Of a stretch of 64,000 bases of DNA, positions 1 through 9,051 are shown one piece after another (the stretch's first letter is position 1; each line of letters opens with the position of its first letter). The notes under the pieces were generated by a model. The model saw only the letters and a program-made list of their open reading frames with translations. It made no database searches and was not told the origin of the DNA. Position numbers and translations under genes: made by a program. Location: assembly GCF_003697785.1 (NCBI RefSeq), contig NZ_QOKZ01000005.1:124001-188000 (forward strand), given 5' to 3'. This DNA is from Paracoccus alkanivorans (GTDB lineage Bacteria > Pseudomonadota > Alphaproteobacteria > Rhodobacterales > Rhodobacteraceae).

Positions 1-634
1 TTGCGATCGTGACCTAGCGGTTGCGCTTGAACAGGCCGGGGCCGAGGTGACGCGGGTCTGGCACAAGGACAGTGCGCTTCCGGCGGGCACGGAGCTGGTG
101 GCGGTGCCGGGCGGTTTTTCCTATGGCGATTACCTGCGCTGCGGCGCGATTGCCGCGCAATCACCCATCGCCCGGAACCTGCGCGAGCACGCGGACAAGG
201 GCGGTTACGTGCTGGGGATCTGCAATGGCTTTCAGGTGCTGACCGAACTGGGCCTGCTGCCCGGCGCATTGATGCGCAACCAGGGGCTGACCTTCCTGTG
301 CAAGCCAGCCCCGCTGAAGGTCGCCACCACCGACAGTGCCTATACCTCCGGCTATGCTCCGGGCCAGACGATCACTATTCCCGTCGCCCATCACGATGGT
401 AATTTCCAGATAAGCGAGGGCGAACTCGCGCGTCTGCGGGACGAGGACCGGATCGCCTTCACCTATGCGCCGGCGATCAACGGCTCGGTCGGGGATATCG
501 CGGGAATCCTGTCGGCCAATCGCCGGGTTCTGGGCATGATGCCCCATCCCGAGCGTGCCGCCGATACAGCATTGGGGGGCCTGGATGGAAGGCCCCTGTT
601 CACAGGGTTGGTCGAGGCGCTTGCCTACGCCTGA
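1..634 (+). CDS. purQ: Phosphoribosylformylglycinamidine synthase subunit PurQ (5' truncated by window edge)
   Basis: Glutaminase subunit of FGAM synthase, which supplies ammonia to PurL in step four of purine synthesis in the cytoplasm. The open frame runs from base 2 without a start, so about a dozen N-terminal residues lie outside the window. Visible class I glutamine amidotransferase features are GGFSYGDYLRCGA, the nucleophile motif GICNGFQ with its Cys, and the C-terminal MMPHPER containing the His/Glu pair. Length (about 210 residues visible) fits the family's usual size of about 220. The next gene in the same direction, dctB, starts 47 bases after the stop, but nothing suggests a shared function. 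Confidence 0.96.
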   Translation, partial: CDRDLAVALEQAGAEVTRVWHKDSALPAGTELVAVPGGFSYGDYLRCGAIAAQSPIARNLREHADKGGYVLGICNGFQVLTELGLLPGALMRNQGLTFLCKPAPLKVATTDSAYTSGYAPGQTITIPVAHHDGNFQISEGELARLRDEDRIAFTYAPAINGSVGDIAGILSANRRVLGMMPHPERAADTALGGLDGRPLFTGLVEALAYA

Positions 635-681
635 CTTGAGCGCCGCCCGATCTGGCTCTAGATTGCGCAAGTTGCGCAATA

Positions 682-2499
682 ATGGCGAAAGTGCGGTCCG
701 TGACCGGTAAAGATGATATCGCAGCGGCAAGGCCGAAAGGCGCGCGCCGGGGCCTGCCTCCGGTGGCCAGCCCATGGTGGCTGCGCAGCGCTATCGTGGT
801 GATCATCCTGACGGCGCTGGTATCTATCTGGACGACCAATGCGTGGCTGACCGAACGGTTCTCGGAAAACACCCGGATGCGAGCCGATCTTCGGCTTGCG
901 CTTTATACCGGAAACCTGCTTTCCGAATTGCAGCGAACGGCCGTGGTTCCCTTGCTGCTGGCCCGCGATCCGACCCTGATCGGTGCATTGAACAACAATG
1001 ATTTCTCCAGCACATCCGCCCGTTTGATCGCGGCGCAAAAAGAGATCGGCGCGGTCTCGATCCGGTTGCTGGATGCTTCCGGAAGAACCGTCGGATCGAC
1101 CGATCGTTATCAGATCGGCACCAGCAACTCTCTGGCTCCCTATTATGTCGAGGCATTGCGGTCGCGGGACACCGTGTTTGCTGTTTCGAAGGAGGAAGCC
1201 GGCGCCTATGAATTCACCTATTCCCGGGCCGTCGTGGCCGACAGCAAGACACTAGGCGTCATCGTCGTCGCAGCTGACCTGACTCAGATCGAACGCTCGT
1301 GGGCCGGTATCGCGGATGCGGTGGCGGTAACCGACAGTTCGGGCGACATCATATTATCGACGGAGCCACGCTGGCGCGGGCTGACCATGCCCGAGGCACT
1401 GTCGGTGCGCTCCGCTCCTTCCGCGATCCAGCGGGCCTTCCAGGTCACCACCGACTGGACCACCGCCCCTGCCGATGCCTATGTGCAGGGCCGCGCGGTG
1501 ATGCGCAGCGAGCGCAGGATTCCGTTCCGAGGCTGGAAAATGATAGGCTTCACCACCTATTCCTCGATCCGTGAGCGGGTGAACGCCGTGCTGGCACTTG
1601 AAATCATGGGATTCGCGATCCTGCTTGCGACCAGTTTCTATATCCTGTCGCGACGGGCCCGGATGCAGTCGGTGGCATATATGCGGGAATCGGCGGATCT
1701 GCGGGCGCTGAATGCCCGCCTGACCCGCGAGATCGCCGAACGCGAACGGGTGCAAAAGGAACTGCGCGTGGCCGAGCAGACGGTTCAGCAAAGCTCCAAG
1801 CTGGCGGCGCTTGGCGAGATGTCGGCGGGGGTGAGCCACGAGCTCAACCAGCCGCTGGCGGCGATGAAGACCTATCTGGCGGGCGCGCGCCTGCTGTTGC
1901 AACGCAACCGCCCCGAAGAGGCGCTGTCCAGCTTCCAGCGCATCAACGACCTGATCGACCGCATGAGCGCCATTACCAGGCAGCTCAAATCCTATGCCCG
2001 CAAGGGCGGCGAAGCGGTCGAGCCGGTCGATCTGCGCGAAGCGGTCGGCTCCGCCCTGACGATGATGGAGCCACAGCTGCGCGAACGCCCAATCCAGGTG
2101 AGCCGCAACCTCCCCCGCGGCAAGGTCATGGTGATGGCGGATCGCATCCGGCTCGAGCAGGTCATCATCAACCTGCTGCGCAACGCCGTGGATGCCGTCA
2201 AGGATCGGCGCGAGGGGCGAATCGACATTACCGTGGAAAGCGGCGCTCACGCCTATGTGTCCGTTCGCGACAACGGTCCGGGTGTCACTGATCTGGAAAA
2301 ACTGTTTGAACCATTCTGGACAACAAAGAAACCCGGAGAGGGAACCGGGCTGGGTCTGGCGATTTCTTCGTCGATCGTGGCGGATTTCGGAGGTCGTCTG
2401 ACCGCCCATAATGAAACCGAAGGCGGTGGAGCGGTGTTTCAGGTTGAGTTGCCCTTGCATCGGCCCGAAGAGCCGGGCGAGGCGCTTGCTGCCGAATAA
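682..2499 (+). CDS. dctB: DctB-type C4-dicarboxylate sensor histidine kinase
   Basis: Membrane histidine kinase of 605 residues. A first transmembrane helix lies near residues 34-53, a periplasmic dCache/PAS-like sensing region follows, and a second helix is near 300-322. A short coiled coil precedes the kinase core. The H box GVSHELNQPLAA places the phosphorylated His near residue 386; the N box (LLRNAVDAV), G1 (DNGPGV) and G2 (GEGTGLGL) follow. This arrangement is that of DctB, which senses succinate, fumarate and malate. The response regulator starts 20 bases downstream, so the pair is probably one operon. No DctPQM or DctA transporter is in the window, so the ligand is inferred from family likeness only. 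Confidence 0.88.
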   Translation: MAKVRSVTGKDDIAAARPKGARRGLPPVASPWWLRSAIVVIILTALVSIWTTNAWLTERFSENTRMRADLRLALYTGNLLSELQRTAVVPLLLARDPTLIGALNNNDFSSTSARLIAAQKEIGAVSIRLLDASGRTVGSTDRYQIGTSNSLAPYYVEALRSRDTVFAVSKEEAGAYEFTYSRAVVADSKTLGVIVVAADLTQIERSWAGIADAVAVTDSSGDIILSTEPRWRGLTMPEALSVRSAPSAIQRAFQVTTDWTTAPADAYVQGRAVMRSERRIPFRGWKMIGFTTYSSIRERVNAVLALEIMGFAILLATSFYILSRRARMQSVAYMRESADLRALNARLTREIAERERVQKELRVAEQTVQQSSKLAALGEMSAGVSHELNQPLAAMKTYLAGARLLLQRNRPEEALSSFQRINDLIDRMSAITRQLKSYARKGGEAVEPVDLREAVGSALTMMEPQLRERPIQVSRNLPRGKVMVMADRIRLEQVIINLLRNAVDAVKDRREGRIDITVESGAHAYVSVRDNGPGVTDLEKLFEPFWTTKKPGEGTGLGLAISSSIVADFGGRLTAHNETEGGGAVFQVELPLHRPEEPGEALAAE

Positions 2500-2519
2500 G
2501 ACAAAAGAGAGGATGCCTG

Positions 2520-3845
2520 ATGTCCCGCAAACTGAAGATTGCGATCGTTGACGACGAGCCCGATATGCGGGAATCGATCAGCCAGTGGCTGGTCCTGTCG
2601 GGCTTCGAGACCGAATCCTATGCCAGCGCCGAGGACGCGCTGAAGGTCGTCGGACCGGACTGGCCGGGGGTCGTTGTCTCGGATATCCGCATGCCGGGAA
2701 TGGATGGAATCGCTTTTCTCAAGCGCCTGATGAGCATGGATTCCGCCCTGCCCGTGATCCTGATCACCGGTCATGGCGATGTGCCGATGGCAGTCGAGGC
2801 GATGCGGCTCGGGGCCATGGATTTCATGGAAAAGCCCTTCAACCCCGACAAGATGACCGCGCTGGCCAAGAAGGCCACACAGGCCCGCCGGATGACGCTG
2901 GACAACCGCGCGCTGCGCCGCGACCTGTCCGAAGGTCAGCAAGTCATGTCCAAGCTGATCGGCTCCAGCCCGGTGATGGAACGGCTGCGCGAGGATATCC
3001 TGGATCTCGGACAGGCCGACGGCCATGTGCTGATCGACGGAGAGACCGGCACCGGCAAGACGCTGGTCGCCCATGCACTTCATGCGGTGGGGCCGCGCGC
3101 GACGAAGAAATTCGTCCCCGTGTCATGCGCGGCCTATAATGACGAGGCACTGTCCGCACGCCTTTTCGGCCCATTGGATGACGGGCTGCCCGCGGTCGAG
3201 GAAACCCGCGGCGGCACCCTTTGCCTCGAGGATATCGAGGCCCTGTCCGAACCCCTGCAAGCCCGCCTGCTGGCCTTTATCAGCGATCAGGGCGCGCCCG
3301 CCGAGACCCGCATCATCGCCATTTCGAACGCGCGGGGCGAGGGCCGCAAGGCCGAGGATTCGCTGCGGCCCGACCTGTTCTACCGGCTTTCGGCGCTGAA
3401 TATCACGCTGCCGCCCCTGCGCGCGCGCGGCGAGGATATCCTGACGCTTTTCAACCGGATGACGGAACAGTTCTCGGAGGAATATGGCTGCGAGGCCCCG
3501 CAGGTCGGCGCACAGGAGGCCGCACAGCTTCTGCAAGCGCCATGGCCCGGCAATATCCGCCAGCTCATCAACGTGGCCGAGCGCGCGGTCCTGCAGAACC
3601 GGCGCGGTTCGGGCAGCATCGCATCGCTGCTGATGACGGACGGGGACGACAACCAGCAGGCCACCACGACCGAGGGAAAGCCGCTCAAGGAATATGTCGA
3701 GAGCTTCGAGCGCATGCTGATCGACAATACCATGCGCCGCCACAAGGGCAGCATCGCCAATGTCATGGACGAGCTGTGCCTGCCGCGACGGACGTTGAAC
3801 GAAAAGATGGCCAAATACGGGTTGCAGCGCAGCGACTACCTGTAA
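2520..3845 (+). CDS. dctD: DctD-type response regulator with AAA+ domain lacking the GAFTGA loop
   Basis: Response regulator of 441 residues. The N-terminal receiver has the acidic pair in IVDDEPD and the phosphoacceptor Asp near residue 54 (SDIRMPG). A central AAA+ domain has Walker A GETGTGKT near 173-180, an arginine-finger region LRPDLFYRL, and the PWPGNIRQL motif. The C-terminal Fis-type helix-turn-helix includes GSIANVMDELCLPRRTLNEKM. Two features are abnormal: the segment that should carry GAFTGA is missing (LFGPLDDGLPAVEETRGG runs straight on), and Walker B reads LCLEDIE rather than LFLDEI. Such a protein is unlikely to remodel sigma-54 polymerase normally. It probably partners the DctB-type kinase immediately upstream. 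Function as DctD rests on that context and on overall similarity. Confidence 0.85.
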   Translation: MSRKLKIAIVDDEPDMRESISQWLVLSGFETESYASAEDALKVVGPDWPGVVVSDIRMPGMDGIAFLKRLMSMDSALPVILITGHGDVPMAVEAMRLGAMDFMEKPFNPDKMTALAKKATQARRMTLDNRALRRDLSEGQQVMSKLIGSSPVMERLREDILDLGQADGHVLIDGETGTGKTLVAHALHAVGPRATKKFVPVSCAAYNDEALSARLFGPLDDGLPAVEETRGGTLCLEDIEALSEPLQARLLAFISDQGAPAETRIIAISNARGEGRKAEDSLRPDLFYRLSALNITLPPLRARGEDILTLFNRMTEQFSEEYGCEAPQVGAQEAAQLLQAPWPGNIRQLINVAERAVLQNRRGSGSIASLLMTDGDDNQQATTTEGKPLKEYVESFERMLIDNTMRRHKGSIANVMDELCLPRRTLNEKMAKYGLQRSDYL

Positions 3846-3924
3846 CGGCCTGGCACGAATGGCCGGGGCGAGCCGTTCCGGCCGTCTTCCGCCCTGCGCG
3901 GTCGGATTGACGGAATCCTGCCGG

Positions 3925-4842
3925 CTATGCCTTGGTCACATCGACCGGCGGCGTCTTGGTCGTGGCCCGCTTTCGGGCTTCGCGCCAAGTGATATAGGTG
4001 ATCGCGCCGATCATCAGCCCGCCACCCAGGATGACCCATCCATCCAGGGGCTCGTGAAAGACCAGCACACCCAGCAGGCTGGCCCAGATCAGTTGCAGGA
4101 AAGTTACCGGCTGCGTCACGGTCAGCGGTGCGGCGGCGAAAGCCCGGGTCATGGTGTAATGTCCCAGTGTCGCGAATACTGCGACCAGCCCCAGCCAACC
4201 GATCTGCGCGATGCTCGGCGGGACCCAGACTGCATATGCCAGTGGTGCCAGCCCGACCGAAACCGTCAGCGACATCATCGCCACGACAACCGCCGCAGGC
4301 ACCCTGTCGGACAAATGCTTGGCCAACAGATAGGACACCCCGAAGGTCACGGATGCCCCCAATTGCGACAGATGCCCCGGATCGAGTTCCCGTATCCCCG
4401 GCCGCAGCACGATGAGCGCACCAAGCAGCGCGACAAAAATCGCCGCAATCCGGCGCGCCGCCAGCTTTTCGCCAAGAAACAGCGCCGCACCGACCGTGAC
4501 CATGATCGGGTTGAGAAAGCCGATCGCAGTGACCTCTGCCACGGTGATCCGCGACATCGCATAGAACCAGCCGATCACCGCCATCACGTGCAGCACCCCG
4601 CGCAGCGCGAACAGTTGCCAGACCGGCGCGGAAAAGCCACGGCGCAGCGCCGGCAGCAGCACCGGCAACAGGAAACCCGTCCCGAAAAGAAAGCGGATGA
4701 AGGCTGCCTGCGGGGCGGGCAATGCGCCCTCAAGACCACGAACGATGCCGTTGACGGCCACGAAACACAGCCCGGTCACCAGCATCCAGCCGATGCCGAT
4801 CAGATCGCGGCGCGTATCCAGTTCAATTTGCATATGATGCAA
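3925..4842 (-). CDS. EamA/DMT-family inner-membrane transporter
   Basis: Hydrophobic protein of about 305 residues with roughly ten predicted transmembrane helices arranged as two EamA repeats, typical of drug/metabolite transporters. Start options are the first ATG (MHHMQIEL) or the internal ATG three codons later; I kept the longer one. It converges with dctD. It may be co-transcribed with argO, whose stop lies 32 bases upstream at 4875, suggesting a metabolite exporter pair, but the substrate cannot be read from the sequence. Only a weak 5-bp hairpin (CGGCC/GGCCG) is visible between it and dctD. Confidence 0.85.
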   Translation of the reverse strand: MHHMQIELDTRRDLIGIGWMLVTGLCFVAVNGIVRGLEGALPAPQAAFIRFLFGTGFLLPVLLPALRRGFSAPVWQLFALRGVLHVMAVIGWFYAMSRITVAEVTAIGFLNPIMVTVGAALFLGEKLAARRIAAIFVALLGALIVLRPGIRELDPGHLSQLGASVTFGVSYLLAKHLSDRVPAAVVVAMMSLTVSVGLAPLAYAVWVPPSIAQIGWLGLVAVFATLGHYTMTRAFAAAPLTVTQPVTFLQLIWASLLGVLVFHEPLDGWVILGGGLMIGAITYITWREARKRATTKTPPVDVTKA

Positions 4843-4874
4843 TCACACGCTTTCGCGGGCGGTTGCAAGCCCCC

Positions 4875-5468
4875 TCAGCCAATCATCAGCCGAAGCGCGA
4901 TGGCCCACATCACGCAACCCACCCCGGCCTCCAGCCATTGCCAGGCCCGGGGGCGTGCGAAAACCGGCGCCAACAGCCTTGCTCCATAGCCCAATGTAAA
5001 GAAGAACAGGAAGGAACCGGTAATCGCTCCGGCGGCGAATCCGGTGCGATCCGGCCATTGCGCCGACACGGCACCAAGCAGAACCACCGTATCCAGCCAG
5101 ACATGCGGATTGAGCCATGTCAGGGCCGCGATCGCCGCCAATGTCGTGACCAGCCCGTTGCTGCGCCCCTCGGGCCGCAACGCTTCGCCCCCGGCCAGCG
5201 CCGCGCGAAAGGATTTCAGCCCATACCATAGCAGGAACGCGACACCGCCCCACCGCATCGCCTCCATCAGCCAGGGCAGGCGCGCGCCCGCCGCCGCCAT
5301 GCCGCCGACACCCGCGGCAATCAAAATCGCATCCGACAGTGCGCAGAACAGGCATACGGCCAGAACATGACGCCGCATCAGCCCCTGTTTCAGCACGAAG
5401 GCGTTTTGTGCCCCGATAGCAAGGATCAACGACAATCCGGTGCCCAGACCGGCAAGATAAGACATCAT
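4875..5468 (-). CDS. argO: LysE/ArgO-family basic amino-acid exporter
   Basis: Inner-membrane exporter of arginine/lysine type, 197 residues with about six helices. The N terminus carries the family hallmark IGAQNAFVLKQG and a conserved SDAILI segment. I placed the start at the first of two adjacent ATG codons because AAGGAG sits 7 bases upstream. A longer in-frame start near 5570 would run through the divergent argP start and its added residues look non-coding. The divergent neighbour is an ArgP/LysG-type regulator, the classical arrangement in which the regulator activates the exporter when lysine or arginine accumulates. Confidence 0.92.
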   Translation of the reverse strand: MMSYLAGLGTGLSLILAIGAQNAFVLKQGLMRRHVLAVCLFCALSDAILIAAGVGGMAAAGARLPWLMEAMRWGGVAFLLWYGLKSFRAALAGGEALRPEGRSNGLVTTLAAIAALTWLNPHVWLDTVVLLGAVSAQWPDRTGFAAGAITGSFLFFFTLGYGARLLAPVFARPRAWQWLEAGVGCVMWAIALRLMIG

Positions 5469-5551
5469 GGCAAAGCTCCTTCGGGCTTGCTGATGCCAAG
5501 CCGGGATGTTTAAGTAAAATGAATATATCTTATCCTGATTAAGTGAAACTG

Positions 5552-6418
5552 ATGCTGGACTATCCTGCACTCCAGGCGCTTGCCGAAATCATCCGCCGCG
5601 GCTCTTTCGAGGCGGCCGCCCATGCGCTGGCGATTACGCCCTCGGCGATTTCGCAGCGCATCCGCAACCTGGAGGATCGCAGCGGCGCAGTGCTGATCGA
5701 CCGGGGACCGCCCGTGCAGGGGACTGAGGCGGGGCTGCGCCTTGCCGCTCATCTCGACCAGGTGCGGCTGCTGGAAAGCACGCTTGCGGGGAGCCCGCAT
5801 CCCACACAACCGCCGGTGATCCGCATCGCCATGAATGCCGACAGCCTCGCCACATGGGCCATACCCCCACTGACCGAGGCCCCCGGGCTGGTCGATCTGG
5901 TCATCGACGATCAGGATCACGCGCTGGACTGGCTCCGCAACGGTCAGGTCGCCGCCGCATTGACCAGCGACAGCCGCCCTGTCACCGGCTGCGACAGCAT
6001 CCCGCTTGGCCGAATGCGTTATCGTGCCACCGCCAGCCCCGAATTCGCTGCGCGCCATTTTCCCGATGGGCCCGACGCGGACAGCCTCTCCCGCGCTCCG
6101 GCGCTCAATTTCAACAGCAAGGACAGCCTGCAGGATCGTTGGATCAGGCAGATGACTGGCCGCCGCATCGCCCAGCCCCTGCACCGGATTCCCTCGTCAC
6201 AGGGCTTTGCCGAGGCAACCCGCCTCGGACTTGGCTGGGGCATGAATCCCGAGGCGATGATCACCGACGATCTTGCCACGGGACGTCTGATTGACCTTGC
6301 GCCGGAACTTCCGCTGGACGTCCCACTTTTCTGGCAAACCGCCCGCATATCGGCCGCAGCCATCGAATCGCTGACCCGGGCGGTGGAAGGGGCTGCCCGG
6401 ACAGCTTTGCTGAGATAA
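5552..6418 (+). CDS. argP: LysR-family regulator ArgP/LysG type
   Basis: LysR-type transcription factor of 288 residues. The N-terminal winged helix-turn-helix begins MLDYPALQALAEIIRRGSF and includes the recognition segment ITPSAISQRIRNLE; the rest is the periplasmic-binding-protein-like effector domain. MLDYPALQAL and SAISQRI are characteristic of ArgP/IciA and LysG, which bind lysine or arginine and control the divergent exporter. A GTG three codons upstream (5543) is possible, but the ATG at 5552 has a better placed AAGTGA. The 83-base gap to argO should hold both promoters and the operator. Confidence 0.9.
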   Translation: MLDYPALQALAEIIRRGSFEAAAHALAITPSAISQRIRNLEDRSGAVLIDRGPPVQGTEAGLRLAAHLDQVRLLESTLAGSPHPTQPPVIRIAMNADSLATWAIPPLTEAPGLVDLVIDDQDHALDWLRNGQVAAALTSDSRPVTGCDSIPLGRMRYRATASPEFAARHFPDGPDADSLSRAPALNFNSKDSLQDRWIRQMTGRRIAQPLHRIPSSQGFAEATRLGLGWGMNPEAMITDDLATGRLIDLAPELPLDVPLFWQTARISAAAIESLTRAVEGAARTALLR

Positions 6419-6420
6419 GG

Positions 6421-7365
6421 CTACTCGACCGCTCCGGCCTTGTTTTCATCCGGCTTGGCCTGTGCCGAAGCGGTAACGCCGGGCAGGCGCAGCCGGATGC
6501 GCTTGATCCGGCGGGGGTCGGCCTCGACGATCTCGAACTCGGCGCCGGAATCATGGGCGATCACCTCGCCGCGCAGGGGCACGCGCCCGGCCAGCATGAA
6601 GATCAGCCCGCCAAGCGTATCAATATCCTCGTCCTCATCCTCCGCCAGCAGGCGCAACCCCGTTTCCGCCTCGGCCTCGTTCAGGGGTGTGCGGGCCAAC
6701 ATCAGCCACTGGCCGGGCTTCTCCAGACTCCAGAGATCGCCCTCTTCCTCGTCATGCTCGTCCTCGATCTGGCCGATCACCTGCTCGATCAGATCCTCGA
6801 TCGTCACCAGCCCGTCCACGCCGCCATATTCATCGATGACCAGCGCCATATGGATGCGCTTCTGCCGCATCTGCTGCAACAGCACGCCGATGGTCATCGA
6901 GGGCGGCACGTAAAGTAGTGGGCGCAGCATCGGGCGCAGGGTGAACTTGCCGCCTTTGCCAAATCCATGCTTGAGCGCAAGGTCCTTGAGATGGATCAGT
7001 CCAAGCGGGCTGTCCAGCGTGCCGCGAAAAACCGGAATGCGCGAGAAACCATGCTCGCGAAACATTTCGACCAGATCATCCTGGGTGATGTTCAGGGGGG
7101 CGGCGACGATCTCGACCTTGGGAATGGCGACGTCATCGACCCGCATCCGGCGCAGATTGACCATGCCCGGCACATGATGCGCCTTTGGACGGTCTGTCTG
7201 CGCAGGCTCCCCCTGATTGTCATCATGCCCGGTCAGCGCCTCGAAGAAACGGCCGAAGAAACCGCGAGAGGCCGGCAGGTCGCGCCCCTCGCCGCCCACT
7301 CCGTCGGCTGCCGTGGCGGGTTCGTCCCCAAGATGATCGGTGGATAATCGGGATTCGGAATTCAT
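6421..7365 (-). CDS. corC: CorC/TlyC-like CBS-domain protein
   Basis: Cytoplasmic protein of 314 residues lacking the DUF21 membrane domain, as CorC does. A variable acidic N terminus is followed by MRVDDVAIPKVEI, two CBS domains (about residues 80-210, with SRIPVFRG and IDEYGGVDGLVTIEDL) and a C-terminal CorC_HlyC domain containing DTLGGLIFMLAGRVP. CorC-type proteins are linked to magnesium/cobalt efflux and to divalent-ion homeostasis. It is the last gene of a phoH-ybeY-corC operon: its ATG overlaps the ybeY stop by 4 bases (ATGA). This order is widely conserved in proteobacteria and usually ends in lnt, which is absent here because argP converges from the other side. Confidence 0.93.
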   Translation of the reverse strand: MNSESRLSTDHLGDEPATAADGVGGEGRDLPASRGFFGRFFEALTGHDDNQGEPAQTDRPKAHHVPGMVNLRRMRVDDVAIPKVEIVAAPLNITQDDLVEMFREHGFSRIPVFRGTLDSPLGLIHLKDLALKHGFGKGGKFTLRPMLRPLLYVPPSMTIGVLLQQMRQKRIHMALVIDEYGGVDGLVTIEDLIEQVIGQIEDEHDEEEGDLWSLEKPGQWLMLARTPLNEAEAETGLRLLAEDEDEDIDTLGGLIFMLAGRVPLRGEVIAHDSGAEFEIVEADPRRIKRIRLRLPGVTASAQAKPDENKAGAVE

Positions 7366-7859
7366 GTTGCTTTCTCTTGATACGGATCGGGAATCCGGAG
7401 GTTCTGCAGAATCGAACGCTCGGCCGCCTCCATGGTTTCGGCATCGAGGTCGTTCTCATGATCGTAGCCCAGCAGATGCAGGACTGCATGGATGAGCAGA
7501 TGCGTGACGTGATCGGCAAATGGCTTGCCTTGCGCCCGCGCCTCGGCCTCGCAGGTGTCGAAGGAAATGGCGATGTCACCCAGTTCCTCGATTTCGGGGA
7601 ACACAGGGCGCGCGCCGGGATCGCGCGGAGCATGTTCGACCGAGGGCCATGACAGCACGTTGGTTGCGCGCGGCTTACCCCGGAAATCCGCGTTCAGCGC
7701 CGCGATCCGGGCATCGTCGCAGCCAAGCACCACGACCTCGCCATGAAGCCCGTGCCATTCCAGCGCGGCAGTGACAGCGCGTTCGGCCAGGCTTTCGAGT
7801 CCGGCCTTTTCCCATCGCTCATCCTCGATGACGCTGTCGGCGGATATCTCGTCAGGCAT
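7362..7859 (-). CDS. ybeY: Endoribonuclease/rRNA maturation factor YbeY
   Basis: YbeY, 165 residues, a zinc metalloprotein needed for 16S rRNA 3'-end maturation and ribosome quality control. The three-histidine zinc motif is seen in HAVLHLLGYDHEND near the C terminus, and the preceding RGKPRATNVLSWPS is the usual substrate-cleft segment. The ATG lies inside the last codons of phoH (AACGATGCCTGA), an 8-base overlap that argues for translational coupling. A longer in-frame start near 8048 would overlap phoH extensively and is rejected. A slightly extended acidic N terminus precedes the core. Confidence 0.95.
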   Translation of the reverse strand: MPDEISADSVIEDERWEKAGLESLAERAVTAALEWHGLHGEVVVLGCDDARIAALNADFRGKPRATNVLSWPSVEHAPRDPGARPVFPEIEELGDIAISFDTCEAEARAQGKPFADHVTHLLIHAVLHLLGYDHENDLDAETMEAAERSILQNLRIPDPYQEKAT

Positions 7860-8928
7860 CGTTTCGTGTCGTGCGGCGCGGGATGTAGCCGCCCCGGTTC
7901 TCCGTGTTTTCGCCGCGAGCCAGAGCCGCCTGATCCTCGGCGTCATAGGCCTCGATGATGCGGGCGACCAGCGGGTGGCGGACCACATCCTTGGCGGTGA
8001 AATAGCTGAAACCGATCCCCTTGACGCCCCCCAGGATACGCTCTGCATCGACCAGCCCCGACTGCATCCCCCGCGGCAGGTCGATCTGCGTGCGGTCGCC
8101 GGTAATGACCATGCGCGAACCCTCGCCCAAACGCGTCAGGAACATCTTCATCTGCATTGTCGAAGCGTTCTGCGCCTCGTCCAGAACCACGAAGGCGCTG
8201 GACAGCGTGCGCCCACGCATGAAGGCCAGCGGCGCGATCTCGATCCGCTTTTCCTCCATCAGCTTCTGCATCTGCTTGCCCGGCAGAAAATCGTTCAATG
8301 CGTCATATAGAGGCTGCATGTAGGGATCGACCTTCTCCTTCATGTCGCCGGGCAAAAAGCCAAGACGCTCGCCCGCCTCGACGGCGGGGCGGGACAGGAT
8401 GATGCGATCCACCTGCCCGCCGATCAGCATCGTGACCCCGACGGCCACGGCCAGATAGGTCTTGCCGGTCCCTGCCGGACCGATCCCGAAGGCCAGTTCA
8501 TTCTCGAACAGCGAACGGACATAGGCCTTCTGCGCGTCGGTGCGCGGCTCAACCGATTTCTTGCGGGTGCGCAACTCGTAATTTCCGGCAGAGAACATCT
8601 CGAGCTGTTCGTCTGCCGTTGTCTCGGCCGAGCCGTCGATGCCCATGCGCAAGGCGGCGTCAATCTCGGCCAGTTCAACCGGGCGCCCCTGCTCCAGCCG
8701 GGCATAAAGGCCTTGCAGCAGCTGCCCGGCCTCTGCCTGCGCCTCGGCCTGGCCTACGACGGCAAGCTGGTTGCCCCGGCGCAGGATATGGACGGACAGC
8801 GCTTCTTCGATGCGGGCAAGGTGCCGGTCGTTGACGCCGCACAGATCGATCAGCAGTCGGTTGTCCGGAAATTCCAGCAGAGTTTCGCCTGGTGGTGTGG
8901 TCGCGGGTGGCGTTGGGGTCAGGCCCAA
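7852..8928 (-). CDS. phoH: PhoH-like ATPase
   Basis: PhoH/YbeZ-type protein of 358 residues. The N-terminal KH-like region (FPDNRLLIDLCG...) is followed by a RecA-like ATPase with Walker A IGPAGTGKTYLAVA, LSRPAVEAGERLGFLPGD, and Walker B AFVVLDEAQN. This is the standard first gene of the phoH-ybeY-corC operon; YbeZ interacts with YbeY in RNA metabolism. The proline/threonine-rich start (MGLTPTPPATTPP) is normal for alphaproteobacterial members. The 123-base gap up to alr should hold the promoter; a miaB gene, common upstream in other genomes, is not here. Confidence 0.95.
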   Translation of the reverse strand: MGLTPTPPATTPPGETLLEFPDNRLLIDLCGVNDRHLARIEEALSVHILRRGNQLAVVGQAEAQAEAGQLLQGLYARLEQGRPVELAEIDAALRMGIDGSAETTADEQLEMFSAGNYELRTRKKSVEPRTDAQKAYVRSLFENELAFGIGPAGTGKTYLAVAVGVTMLIGGQVDRIILSRPAVEAGERLGFLPGDMKEKVDPYMQPLYDALNDFLPGKQMQKLMEEKRIEIAPLAFMRGRTLSSAFVVLDEAQNASTMQMKMFLTRLGEGSRMVITGDRTQIDLPRGMQSGLVDAERILGGVKGIGFSYFTAKDVVRHPLVARIIEAYDAEDQAALARGENTENRGGYIPRRTTRNDA

Positions 8929-9051
8929 ATTTTTCTCCTGCTTGAGACTATGTCCTTATGGTGGCGATCCAAGGGGATTCGCACAAGGTCATCCCGGCAT
9001 TTTCTGCGGCAATCCTGTGTAAGGATTGTGACAAATGCGAACGAAACAGGA

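Noticed and set aside
1354-2460. 368-codon minus-strand frame opposite dctB
   Set aside because: dctB has full histidine-kinase boxes; the opposite frame is a GC-driven shadow.
3859-4989. 376-codon plus-strand frame opposite the EamA transporter
   Set aside because: Composition (Arg, Gln, His, Pro rich) is that of an antisense shadow over a clear membrane protein.
4875-5570. Longer start for argO at 5570
   Set aside because: It would overlap the divergent argP start, and the added residues have no homologous pattern; the ATG at 5468 has AAGGAG.
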